Part shown: one piece after another, positions 1 to 6,681 of the stretch
How positions within the stretch are numbered: position 1 is the stretch's first letter
How the letters are laid out: every line of letters starts with the position of its first letter
Assembly: GCA_021828635.1 (NCBI GenBank)
Contig: JAJZEJ010000441.1
Location: 1 to 8,664, forward strand
DNA from: Chloroflexota bacterium
GTDB lineage: Bacteria > Chloroflexota > Ktedonobacteria > Ktedonobacterales > Ktedonobacteraceae
Direction: 5' to 3'
DNA length: 8,664 nt
Translations under genes and position numbers: made by a program
Notes under the pieces: model-generated
Told to the model about the DNA's origin: nothing
The model's input: the letters and a program-made list of their open reading frames with translations, nothing else
Database searches by the model: none

Positions 1-66
1 AAACAAAGCGGAAAATGGGCAGGTAATGCTATTAAAAAAACGGTAGAGGCAGAGGCTTTAGCATAA
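1..66 (+). CDS. possible C-terminal end of a convergent gene (5' end outside window)
   Basis: Plus-strand frame 1 is open from the first base for 21 codons and stops at a TAA at 64-66. The peptide reads KQSGKWAGNAIKKTVEAEAL plus a final Ala, which looks like an amphipathic, Lys/Glu/Ala-rich protein tail. The other two plus frames close sooner. If real, it would converge on the kinase array, with 27 bases between the two stop codons. The stretch is too short to name a family, and an open frame of this length can arise by chance, so the call is tentative. Confidence 0.25.
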   Translation, partial: KQSGKWAGNAIKKTVEAEALA

Positions 67-93
67 CGCACTCATAGAGGTGGCTCATTCCTG

Positions 94-1674
94 CTAGGCA
101 GAGGTACAAACAGTGGAATTGCTATTTTGTGGGCAAGGTAGAACTGCAAATGTAGTTTCCGTAGTGGTTGTGATGCTGGCATAGTAGAGATGGGCAGTCA
201 GTGCTGGATAGGGTACAACGGGCGTTATACTTGAGCTTTCCTGAGTGATAAGAAAAAGGCTATGGGTGAAGAGGAGGGTTTTGTAGCCCGCATAGGTCAA
301 TGAGGTCATAGCAATCTTGCCACGCTGTACCGTTAGTTGCCAGTGCGGTTGATCATTTTCAGTCGCTGTCACCTCTAACCAAGCGTAATAGACGTGACCA
401 GCCTGGGGATTGGGAATATTCGATAGTGTTATATCCAGCAGAGCATAATCGCCAGGAGCTGCTTGCGTACTACTCCTGAAATGCAGGGTGCCAACAGGAG
501 TAGGTGCAGATGTACTATGCCAACCTGGTATCAACCACAACAGCAAAGCCGATACAGATGCAAGCACACAAAGGCAAAGAAGAAGAGCGATGATAGGTGT
601 GCGCCACTTATGGCGACGTTGCCCTGGCGGGCGATTATTGAATACAGGGCTTGTGACTATCTGCATCTGCGACTGTGCCAGAGGCTCTAATTTTGTAGGG
701 AGTGTCGCCGGAGAAGGTGGGGCCGGTACATGTAGCGGCGATGCAGTAAGGTCTGGCAACAAAGATACAGCATAGGATATATCAATAAAACTTTTCGGTA
801 GCGTGACATGCAATGATTCCGCCAGCGCATCAACCATTGCCGATGCGCTAGGGAAACGATCTTGAGGAGAGCGGGCAATACTCTTGAGCATAACTTCTGA
901 TAGTGCTGGCGAGATGGCAGGATTAAGCAACGTCGGTGGTGGAGGCATATTTTGCATATGCTGTATCAAGATAGCAAACGCCGTCTCTCCGCGAAATGGC
1001 GTAACGCCGGTCATCATCTCGTAGAGAACAATACCAAGCGCATAGAGATCACTACGCTTATCTTCATAGTTGCCCTGCGCCTGCTCTGGAGCCATATAGA
1101 GCGGCGTGCCAAGTATCATACCAGCAACCGTACTCGTGGGTAGCGTTAATAAACGAGAAATGCTAAAATCGGTTAAGACAGGTTTCCCTATCGCACGTGC
1201 TAAAGGTGGACGTTGATCCAGGAGAATATTATCAGGCTTGATGTCACGGTGAATAATTCCTTGCTGATGAGCATAATCAATCGCACGGCCAATACCGGCA
1301 AAGAGGTAGATCAGGTCGTCAGGAGGCGGAAAGCGCCTTTGCCGTGATGTTTGCTTGATATAGTGCGTGAGTGTCTGACCTTGCACATAATCCATGACCA
1401 TATAGGCTTGTGTCGTATCCGTTTGAGCATCGTAGGCGACAGCGAAGTCATGAATCTGCACAATATTGGGATGGCGTAGGGCTGCAATTAAACGTGCCTC
1501 ACGTTCAAAACGGCTGATAAATTCCTCGTCATCGCGTTTATCGGCTCGTAGTAGTTTGATAGCCACCACACGCTTGAGTTGTGGATCAAACGCTTTCCAC
1601 ACCTCGCCCATACCACCACTGGCAAGACGCTCTCGCAGCACATATTTCCCCAAGTATCTCGGCTCTACGCTCAT
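94..1674 (-). CDS. membrane-anchored Ser/Thr protein kinase with short RskA-like outer domain, DFS variant
   Basis: This is a 526-residue Hanks-type Ser/Thr kinase, probably a single-pass receptor that phosphorylates cytoplasmic proteins. The kinase domain spans about residues 10-276. The glycine loop is LASGGMGEV, with its first Gly replaced by Ala. It has VAIK Lys40, helix-C Glu59, HRD His142-Arg143-Asp144, Lys146, Asn149, and GTPLYMAPE at the end of the activation segment. The metal-binding motif reads DFS (Asp169-Phe170-Ser171) rather than DFG, but the Asp is kept, so activity is likely. A Pro-rich linker (about 293-356) follows, then basic RRHKWR and one membrane helix (about 360-381). 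The outer part (about 394-500) shares YYAW and LFLITQESSS with its two upstream paralogues and resembles the RskA C-terminal domain. It lacks their distal helical half and ends in a tail with Cys514 and Cys523. The start follows the upstream stop by 10 bases and aligns with the paralogue starts. It is the last gene of the apparent operon. Confidence 0.93.
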   Translation of the reverse strand: MSVEPRYLGKYVLRERLASGGMGEVWKAFDPQLKRVVAIKLLRADKRDDEEFISRFEREARLIAALRHPNIVQIHDFAVAYDAQTDTTQAYMVMDYVQGQTLTHYIKQTSRQRRFPPPDDLIYLFAGIGRAIDYAHQQGIIHRDIKPDNILLDQRPPLARAIGKPVLTDFSISRLLTLPTSTVAGMILGTPLYMAPEQAQGNYEDKRSDLYALGIVLYEMMTGVTPFRGETAFAILIQHMQNMPPPPTLLNPAISPALSEVMLKSIARSPQDRFPSASAMVDALAESLHVTLPKSFIDISYAVSLLPDLTASPLHVPAPPSPATLPTKLEPLAQSQMQIVTSPVFNNRPPGQRRHKWRTPIIALLLCLCVLASVSALLLWLIPGWHSTSAPTPVGTLHFRSSTQAAPGDYALLDITLSNIPNPQAGHVYYAWLEVTATENDQPHWQLTVQRGKIAMTSLTYAGYKTLLFTHSLFLITQESSSITPVVPYPALTAHLYYASITTTTETTFAVLPCPQNSNSTVCTSA

Positions 1675-1682
1675 CTATCTAT

Positions 1683-1686
1683 TCCT
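1683..1686 (-). promoter_or_regulatory. Shine-Dalgarno overlapping the preceding stop codon
   Basis: The minus strand reads TAGGAATAGATAG directly before the ATG at 1674. The AGGA core lies 8 bases from the start and shares its first two bases with the TAG stop (1685-1687) of the upstream kinase gene. Such tight packing is consistent with translational coupling. The core is short, so the site is only moderate. Confidence 0.5.
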
Positions 1687-4075
1687 ACAAGCTTTGTGGT
1701 AGCTGAGTTGTGACAGTAAATGTTGCAAGTTGCTGAATATCATAGTGCATTTGTAGTACACCAGGATGCACTTGGTTCGTCAGTGAGTCAAGCTGACCGA
1801 TATAAGCATAGGTTAGTTGCGTCGTCAGATCATCAAGTAGCGCACCTGCCGATGGCTGAAGCAGTTGGGTAGCATTCATTTTAAGCAATTGCCCAGCATC
1901 GGCACGTGCCTTTGTTAGCCAACTCTTCGCATTGTTGAGCGCATCTATGATATCCGCCGCCAATACACGCATCTGCGGTGTAATATCCGTCGCTTGCGTG
2001 ATCTGATTAACATGATACTGAATATGATCAACATAACCGGGAGGATTCGTAGCATTGTTGTTGCCGCCTTGATTCTGCGAATCAACAGTCAGCATAGCCA
2101 CCTTTGCCGCTATAGGATCGGCGAGGAGAGCGGTACCAGGAGGCACATCGAGATGCACGTTGGGTGAACCATCCAGGTAGTCGAGAATACGCACAAACTG
2201 ATCGTGCATCAGGCTGATATTGCCAGCCGTCGTACTCTGCCCATTCCAGTCATCTCTGGCGCTGATCGCCCATTCTAGCGTCTTCTCTGTATTGCGTGTG
2301 AACCAGATATCCAGGCCACCAGGTAAACCCAGCACTTTAATACCGGTTTCATTATAGAAAAGGTGGCGAATATGAATAAGCGCACTAAAATGATTGGGGT
2401 CATTTGGAATTGGTTGCTGCGGTAAAGCGGCATAATATTTCCAGGTGCTACGGTCGGTTGACGGCGCATTTATAGGTGCGCTACTATCTTCTAGTGTGAT
2501 GAGCAGGCGGCTTGTAGCGGAAAACAAATTATCATGCGTGGCATCACCAGTATAAAAGAAATTGATCGTTCCGTTGTGAACGGGCAAATTGCTACTCAAC
2601 AGAATTGGAGGATGAATAGGAGGTGGACCTAGCAAATCTGCCGAAGTGGTCGGAGTGATATCGCCGAGCAACCAGGCGTAATATCTTTTACCAGTTGGTG
2701 GTACAGGAATATTTTGCAGGTTAATTCTTATTTGATCTGCAATCCCTTGTGTGCTATTCAGAGCAATCTGGCCGCTACTGACAAAGAAAGCGTGTCCAAC
2801 AACATCACTTACCGATGGCGTGGGATGATAGAAGACAAAATAACCAACCAGCCCAGAGGCGACCAGTAAGACCACAAGCGCAACCAACGCTATACTCACC
2901 CATAGACGACGAGGTCTCCGGTTAGCCGGTGGTATCGGGGAGGGTTTGGATTGCAGTACCGGCGTCTGCTGCACAAGTGCAACCGGTGTGGCTGGTGCCG
3001 GCAAACTGCTCGCGGCGACTGGCATTACAGATTGTTGACCAGACGTAGCTGACGCGGGACCAGTAGAAGGCATCGGCCCGCTACGAACTGTCGAGGTAAG
3101 CATCATATTTAATTCTGCTTGCATGTCCACTTTAGTCGGCATCTCAAGTGGTGGAAGAGGATAGGCAGGTTGCCCAACTCCGGTAGGTATCGGCAAATTG
3201 AATGCCTCAGCCAGAGCAGCAACCATCGATGAAGCACTAGGGAAACGTGCAGCCGGGTCTTTCGCTAATGCCCGCAAAATTACCAATGTTAAGGACGGGG
3301 AGATACGCGGATTAATCAGTGCAGGTGGTGGGGGCAATGCGTTGAGATGCTGATTCATCACATCAAGCGGGTTATCACCACGAAATGGTGTTACGCCTGT
3401 TACCACCTCATAGAGAATAACACCTAGCGAATAGAGATCGCTGCGCTCATTGCCTGGATATCCCCTGGCTTGTTCGGGTGAAATATAGAGTGGTGTGCCG
3501 AGTAGCGCCCCACTGAGTGTATTGGTAGAAACGCTCATCATGCGTGCGACACCAAAATCGGTCAGGATCGGTTCACCCATCGGATTGACGCTCGTATTTC
3601 GCGCATCGAGCAGAATATTCGATGGTTTAATATCGCGGTGGATCATGCCACGCTGGTGCGCATAGTCGATAGCCTGGCTAATTGAGGTAAAGAGACGCAC
3701 AATATCAGCCGGAGCGGGAATCTGCCCTTTGCCTGATGTGTTACGAATATACGTTGCTAGGGTTTGCCCTTCAACATAATCCATAACCATGTAGGCGGTC
3801 GGCAAAAATGAATTTTCCTGGTTCTCCGTAGCTGATGTCACCTGAAAATCATGAATCTGCACAATATTAGGGTGATGCAAGGACGCGATCAGTTGGGCCT
3901 CGCGCTGGAAACGAGTGACAAAGTTAGGGTCATCGCGCAAATTAGCATGGAGAAACTTAATCGCCACATAACGTTGCAATTGTGTATCAAGAGCTTTCCA
4001 AACCTCTGCCATACCCCCCTGGCCCAACCGCTCACGCAGTTCATATTTGCCGAGTTGCCGCGGATTTGCACTCAT
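1685..4075 (-). CDS. membrane receptor Ser/Thr protein kinase, canonical catalytic site, two-part extracytoplasmic region
   Basis: From ATG 4075 the product has 796 residues. I chose this start because MSANPRQLGKYELRERL aligns with the start of the downstream paralogue and has a good ribosome site. The ATG at 4114 would overlap the preceding gene and has no comparable site. The kinase domain (about 10-280) is complete: GQGGMAEV glycine loop, VAIK Lys40, helix-C Glu59, HRD Asp148, Lys150, Asn153, DFG Asp173, and a Ser/Thr-rich activation loop ending GTPLYISPE. It should therefore be active. A Pro/Ala/Ser-rich linker (about 295-388) and basic RRPRR precede one membrane helix (about 391-416). 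The outer region has an RskA-like part (about 425-550, with GHAFFVSSG, YYAWLL and RLLITLEDSS) and an unassigned, probably helical part (about 560-785, with GGLDIW, RNTEK and ILDYLDGS). I find no cysteine in the whole protein. It lies 29 bases after the pseudokinase gene. Confidence 0.94.
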   Translation of the reverse strand: MSANPRQLGKYELRERLGQGGMAEVWKALDTQLQRYVAIKFLHANLRDDPNFVTRFQREAQLIASLHHPNIVQIHDFQVTSATENQENSFLPTAYMVMDYVEGQTLATYIRNTSGKGQIPAPADIVRLFTSISQAIDYAHQRGMIHRDIKPSNILLDARNTSVNPMGEPILTDFGVARMMSVSTNTLSGALLGTPLYISPEQARGYPGNERSDLYSLGVILYEVVTGVTPFRGDNPLDVMNQHLNALPPPPALINPRISPSLTLVILRALAKDPAARFPSASSMVAALAEAFNLPIPTGVGQPAYPLPPLEMPTKVDMQAELNMMLTSTVRSGPMPSTGPASATSGQQSVMPVAASSLPAPATPVALVQQTPVLQSKPSPIPPANRRPRRLWVSIALVALVVLLVASGLVGYFVFYHPTPSVSDVVGHAFFVSSGQIALNSTQGIADQIRINLQNIPVPPTGKRYYAWLLGDITPTTSADLLGPPPIHPPILLSSNLPVHNGTINFFYTGDATHDNLFSATSRLLITLEDSSAPINAPSTDRSTWKYYAALPQQPIPNDPNHFSALIHIRHLFYNETGIKVLGLPGGLDIWFTRNTEKTLEWAISARDDWNGQSTTAGNISLMHDQFVRILDYLDGSPNVHLDVPPGTALLADPIAAKVAMLTVDSQNQGGNNNATNPPGYVDHIQYHVNQITQATDITPQMRVLAADIIDALNNAKSWLTKARADAGQLLKMNATQLLQPSAGALLDDLTTQLTYAYIGQLDSLTNQVHPGVLQMHYDIQQLATFTVTTQLPQSL

Positions 4076-4083
4076 AACCTGCA

Positions 4084-4090
4084 CTCCTCT
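4084..4090 (-). promoter_or_regulatory. Shine-Dalgarno deciding the start at 4075
   Basis: The minus strand reads AGAGGAG, 8 bases upstream of the ATG at 4075. It sits in the 29-base gap after the TGA of the preceding gene (4105-4107). The alternative in-frame ATG at 4114 has no purine-rich site at a suitable distance. This supports the shorter protein. Confidence 0.75.
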
Positions 4091-4104
4091 TTTCCTCACA
4101 GTAA

Positions 4105-6477
4105 TCAGATGCACGGATTGATACCTGTACCCGTACAGGCCGTAATATCCATCGTTGCCAAACGCTGGATATTGTAGTGAATTTGTACAACACCGGGGAT
4201 AACCTGATTCGTATTCGGATCAACCTGTCCGGTAAAGGCGCTACTTGCGTCTGTGAAAAGATGATCGAGCAGTGCAGCAGCCTGCGGTTGTTGTAATTGC
4301 GTATCATTCATACGTACAAGTTGAGCCGCATCCGTATGAACCGCACTTAACGATGCTTGTACATTGTTTAGAGCAGAGTTGATCTGGTCTGCCAGTATAC
4401 GTTGCTCTGCCGTGACACCGGGACACTCAACAATTTCAACCAGGTGTGTATGAATATGTTTGAGATAGCCGGGAGGAGTTTGATTCTGCACATCAAATTC
4501 CAGCAGAGCGACACGTGCAATCGTTGGATCTATCAGCAAGGGTGTACCAGGGGGTAAACCTTCGGTGGCAATATATTGTGAGCCATCCAGATAGTCCAAA
4601 ATACGGATGAGTTGGCGGTGCGTCAGATCCGGCGCTCCCTGTTGCTGCGCATCTCTAGCACTGCCCGCATACTCCAGAATCTTCTCTGTGTTTCTAAAAA
4701 GCCAGATATCCAAACCACCAGTCAGACCCGCAGCTTTTAACTTGGGATCCTGAGCCAACAGATGACGGAAATGGTTCAGCAAGCTAAAATGTTCTACGGT
4801 ATCCGCCGGATTGGGTACTTGCGAAAAGGCAGCATAATAGTGCCAGGTTCGCGTATCTAGGGAAGGATCCACAGGCACAGGTGATACGCTCTCTTCTGTA
4901 ATCAGCAAGCGGCTGTAATTGGCAAGCAAATCACTATGTAGAGCATCACCGGGGTACGTCAAATTGACTGTCTCACCCGCTGCAGGGATAACACCAAGTA
5001 AGAGTGATGGTACAGATGGATTATTGTCGTTATCAGCTAGTAACCAGGCGTAGTACTGATTGCCTGCCTGCGCTGGTGGCAAATTGCTCAAGCTCAATTG
5101 CACGCCATCGGCAATACCCTCGTTGCTGGTCAAATTGATCAAACCACTGCTCACAAAAAAGGCATGACCGATAACTGATGTACCAGCTACAGAAGTAGAA
5201 GGTTTTCGTAACACAAATAAACCCACTAAGGTGGAACCAAGCAAGGCAACAATGATAATAGCACTGAGAATGATAACGAATCGCTTTCGGCTAGCAGATA
5301 ATGCAACTGAGGGTTCAGGTACTATCGGCTTTGTTGGAGGCGGTGCTACTGATATGGGGGATGAGATGGGGATACTATCAACCGGTAATACCGGCGTCGC
5401 TGATACATTTGGCAATACAGGGGTAACAGCAGCAGGAATTGCTGTAGGTTGATTAGAAATAGGGCCAGCCGCTTGCCCAGGCAAAAATGTTCGTGGAGGA
5501 TTGCTCAGGTAGGTTGGACTGTTCATTGGGTCTTGTCCATCTTCGGCAACGTTCAAGTAACTGAGTGAAAGCGGCACAGAAATACCCGATAATGACTGCG
5601 CACCAGAACGGCTCATATCTTCTCGAACAGGCAAATTATACGCCTTTGCCAGTGCGACAACCATCGCCATACAGGTAGAGAAACGCGCTTCCGGTTCTTT
5701 AGCCAGCGCACGCATCATCACTGCCGTCATGGCTGGCCGTATATGTGGATTCATCAAAGAAGGCGATGCAGGTAGCGCATGAATATGTTGCGTAATCACA
5801 TCCGTTGGTGTATCGCCCTGAAACGGCACGACTCCTGTACATAATTCATAGAGTATAACGCCGAGCGAATACAGATCACTGCGACCTGACCCGATATACC
5901 CGCGTGCTACTTCTGGCGAGATGTAGTAAATGTCTTCTAAAGGTAACGCAAGTAAAGGATGAAGTTGCTGTAAACCGAAACCAGTGAGATATGGCTCTCC
6001 TAACGGAAAAGAATCGGTATGCAGCTTATCGAACAGTATATTTGCTGGCTTTATACCGCTATGCAAAATACTCCGTTGATGCGCATAGTCAAGAGCCGTC
6101 GCAATCGGTGTCAAGAGTTGTATGAGTTCTTGACCAGCGGGGAATATCCCCTTGCGGACAGTGGAGTTCAGATAATCAGTCAGTGATGGCCCTTCAATAT
6201 ACTTTGTGATGACCACAACATCATGCGAACCATCAGAGATGGGAGTAACATGATAATCCAGTAAAGGCACAATATTAGGCTGGCGCAAGGTAGCTACTTT
6301 GCCCATTTCCTGAGAAAAATGCGGGAGTAGATTAGCGGGAGCTTGTGCAGCAACGTTGAGCCTTTTCAGAGAGATATAGAGACGGCGTTGCGTATCAAAT
6401 GCTTTCCATGTCTCTTCAATCGAGGAACTATCCAGACGTTGTTGCAATTCGTATTGACCAGGGGAGTTGAGATTCAT
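4105..6477 (-). CDS. membrane receptor-like pseudokinase, paralogue of the two downstream kinases
   Basis: This 790-residue protein has the architecture of the next gene but a disabled kinase domain (about 8-275). The glycine-loop region reads LDSSSIEE with no Gly, HRD is His139-Ser140-Gly141, and DFG is Gly166-Phe-Gly. The activation segment reads LQQLHPLLALPLEDIYYI before SPE, so it has no Ser/Thr and lacks the GTP motif of its paralogues. Lys38 (ISLK), helix-C Glu57, Lys143, Asn146, SPE and the helix-F motif RSDLYSLGVILYE remain. A Pro-rich linker (about 285-395), basic RKR and one membrane helix (about 400-423) follow. Outside are an RskA-like part (about 435-552) and an unassigned helical part (about 560-776, GGLDIW, RNTEK, ILDYLDGS), ending in a Cys781/Cys789 tail. 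The uninterrupted frame and intact C-lobe motifs argue for a retained non-catalytic role rather than decay. That role, such as allosteric partner or scaffold for the downstream kinases, is inference. It is the first gene of the apparent kinase operon. Confidence 0.93.
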   Translation of the reverse strand: MNLNSPGQYELQQRLDSSSIEETWKAFDTQRRLYISLKRLNVAAQAPANLLPHFSQEMGKVATLRQPNIVPLLDYHVTPISDGSHDVVVITKYIEGPSLTDYLNSTVRKGIFPAGQELIQLLTPIATALDYAHQRSILHSGIKPANILFDKLHTDSFPLGEPYLTGFGLQQLHPLLALPLEDIYYISPEVARGYIGSGRSDLYSLGVILYELCTGVVPFQGDTPTDVITQHIHALPASPSLMNPHIRPAMTAVMMRALAKEPEARFSTCMAMVVALAKAYNLPVREDMSRSGAQSLSGISVPLSLSYLNVAEDGQDPMNSPTYLSNPPRTFLPGQAAGPISNQPTAIPAAVTPVLPNVSATPVLPVDSIPISSPISVAPPPTKPIVPEPSVALSASRKRFVIILSAIIIVALLGSTLVGLFVLRKPSTSVAGTSVIGHAFFVSSGLINLTSNEGIADGVQLSLSNLPPAQAGNQYYAWLLADNDNNPSVPSLLLGVIPAAGETVNLTYPGDALHSDLLANYSRLLITEESVSPVPVDPSLDTRTWHYYAAFSQVPNPADTVEHFSLLNHFRHLLAQDPKLKAAGLTGGLDIWLFRNTEKILEYAGSARDAQQQGAPDLTHRQLIRILDYLDGSQYIATEGLPPGTPLLIDPTIARVALLEFDVQNQTPPGYLKHIHTHLVEIVECPGVTAEQRILADQINSALNNVQASLSAVHTDAAQLVRMNDTQLQQPQAAALLDHLFTDASSAFTGQVDPNTNQVIPGVVQIHYNIQRLATMDITACTGTGINPCI

Positions 6478-6483
6478 GGTCGC

Positions 6484-6490
6484 CCTCCTT
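6484..6490 (-). promoter_or_regulatory. strong Shine-Dalgarno of the pseudokinase gene
   Basis: The minus strand reads AAGGAGG, 6 bases before the ATG at 6477. It is the strongest ribosome site in the window and fixes the start of the first gene of the kinase array. Confidence 0.8.
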
Positions 6491-6502
6491 ACCCATGAGG
6501 GG

Positions 6503-6530
6503 ATTATCGTCTGAAAACATTAGACAACAA
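6503..6530 (-). promoter_or_regulatory. candidate sigma70-type promoter for the kinase array
   Basis: On the minus strand TTGTTG (6525-6530) is separated by 16 bases from GATAAT (6503-6508). The -10 box matches TATAAT at five of six positions; the -35 box matches TTGACA at only three. Initiation about 7 bases downstream (near 6496) would give a leader of about 20 bases that still contains the AAGGAGG site. The box quality is modest, and read-through from the histidine kinase gene is equally possible. Confidence 0.35.
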
Positions 6531-6562
6531 GACACGAATAGATGAACCTTCATAGTGAGAAC

Positions 6563-6575
6563 GCTTACCATAAGC
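6563..6575. repeat. 5-3-5 inverted repeat, possible operator
   Basis: A perfect GCTTA / TAAGC inverted repeat with a 3-base centre lies upstream of the candidate promoter of the kinase array. Its position would suit an activator or repressor site. A repeat this short is not rare by chance. Confidence 0.25.
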
Positions 6576-6630
6576 AATTTTACAACACTATTTTCACTCG
6601 CAGTAGAGCAGGGGATAGTCAGATGAGTAT

Positions 6631-6643
6631 TGGCAACTTGCCA
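6631..6643. repeat. 13-base near-perfect palindrome, possible operator
   Basis: TGGCAA and TTGCCA flank a single central base, giving full dyad symmetry over 13 bases in the gap after the histidine kinase gene. As an RNA hairpin it could keep only four pairs around a five-base loop, and no T-run follows. A protein-binding site is therefore likelier than a terminator, if it has a function. Confidence 0.3.
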
Positions 6644-6681
6644 GAAATTTCGCGTTTCGTCAAGTTGATAATAACCCGGCA

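Larger units (their letters stand above)
6478..6681. other. intergenic region with short inverted repeats between histidine kinase and kinase array
   Basis: This 204-base gap is the longest non-coding stretch in the window. It contains GCTTA-cca-TAAGC (6563-6575), TGGCAA-c-TTGCCA (6631-6643) and a third inverted pair, CAACTTG (6634-6640) with CAAGTTG (6661-6667). On RNA the last pair could form a 7-base stem around a 20-base loop. None is followed by a T-run in the direction of transcription, so a classical intrinsic terminator after the histidine kinase gene is not evident. The symmetric sites could be operators. I see no convincing small gene or tRNA here. Confidence 0.5.

Noticed and set aside
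34..40. Run of seven T on the minus strand as a terminator after the last kinase gene
   Set aside because: I could not pair a stable stem just upstream of the T-run; only a three-base GCT/AGC stem is visible. The run may also lie inside the coding end of a convergent gene.
5231..5452. Plus-strand open frame of 73 codons inside the pseudokinase gene, Gly/Thr-rich
   Set aside because: It is the complement of the Pro-rich linker coding region. Composition explains it, and there is no ribosome site or recognisable domain.
94..6477. PASTA or NHL/WD repeats in the outer regions of the kinases, as in PknB- or PknD-type proteins
   Set aside because: No repeating units of about 65 residues (PASTA) or regular beta-propeller repeats are visible. 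The outer regions instead share the YYAWL and GGLDIW-type blocks.
6484..6501. CCCTC / GAGGG hairpin that could mask the ribosome site of the pseudokinase gene
   Set aside because: The stem has only five pairs. With initiation at the candidate promoter the left arm would lie before or at the transcript start, so masking is not supported.
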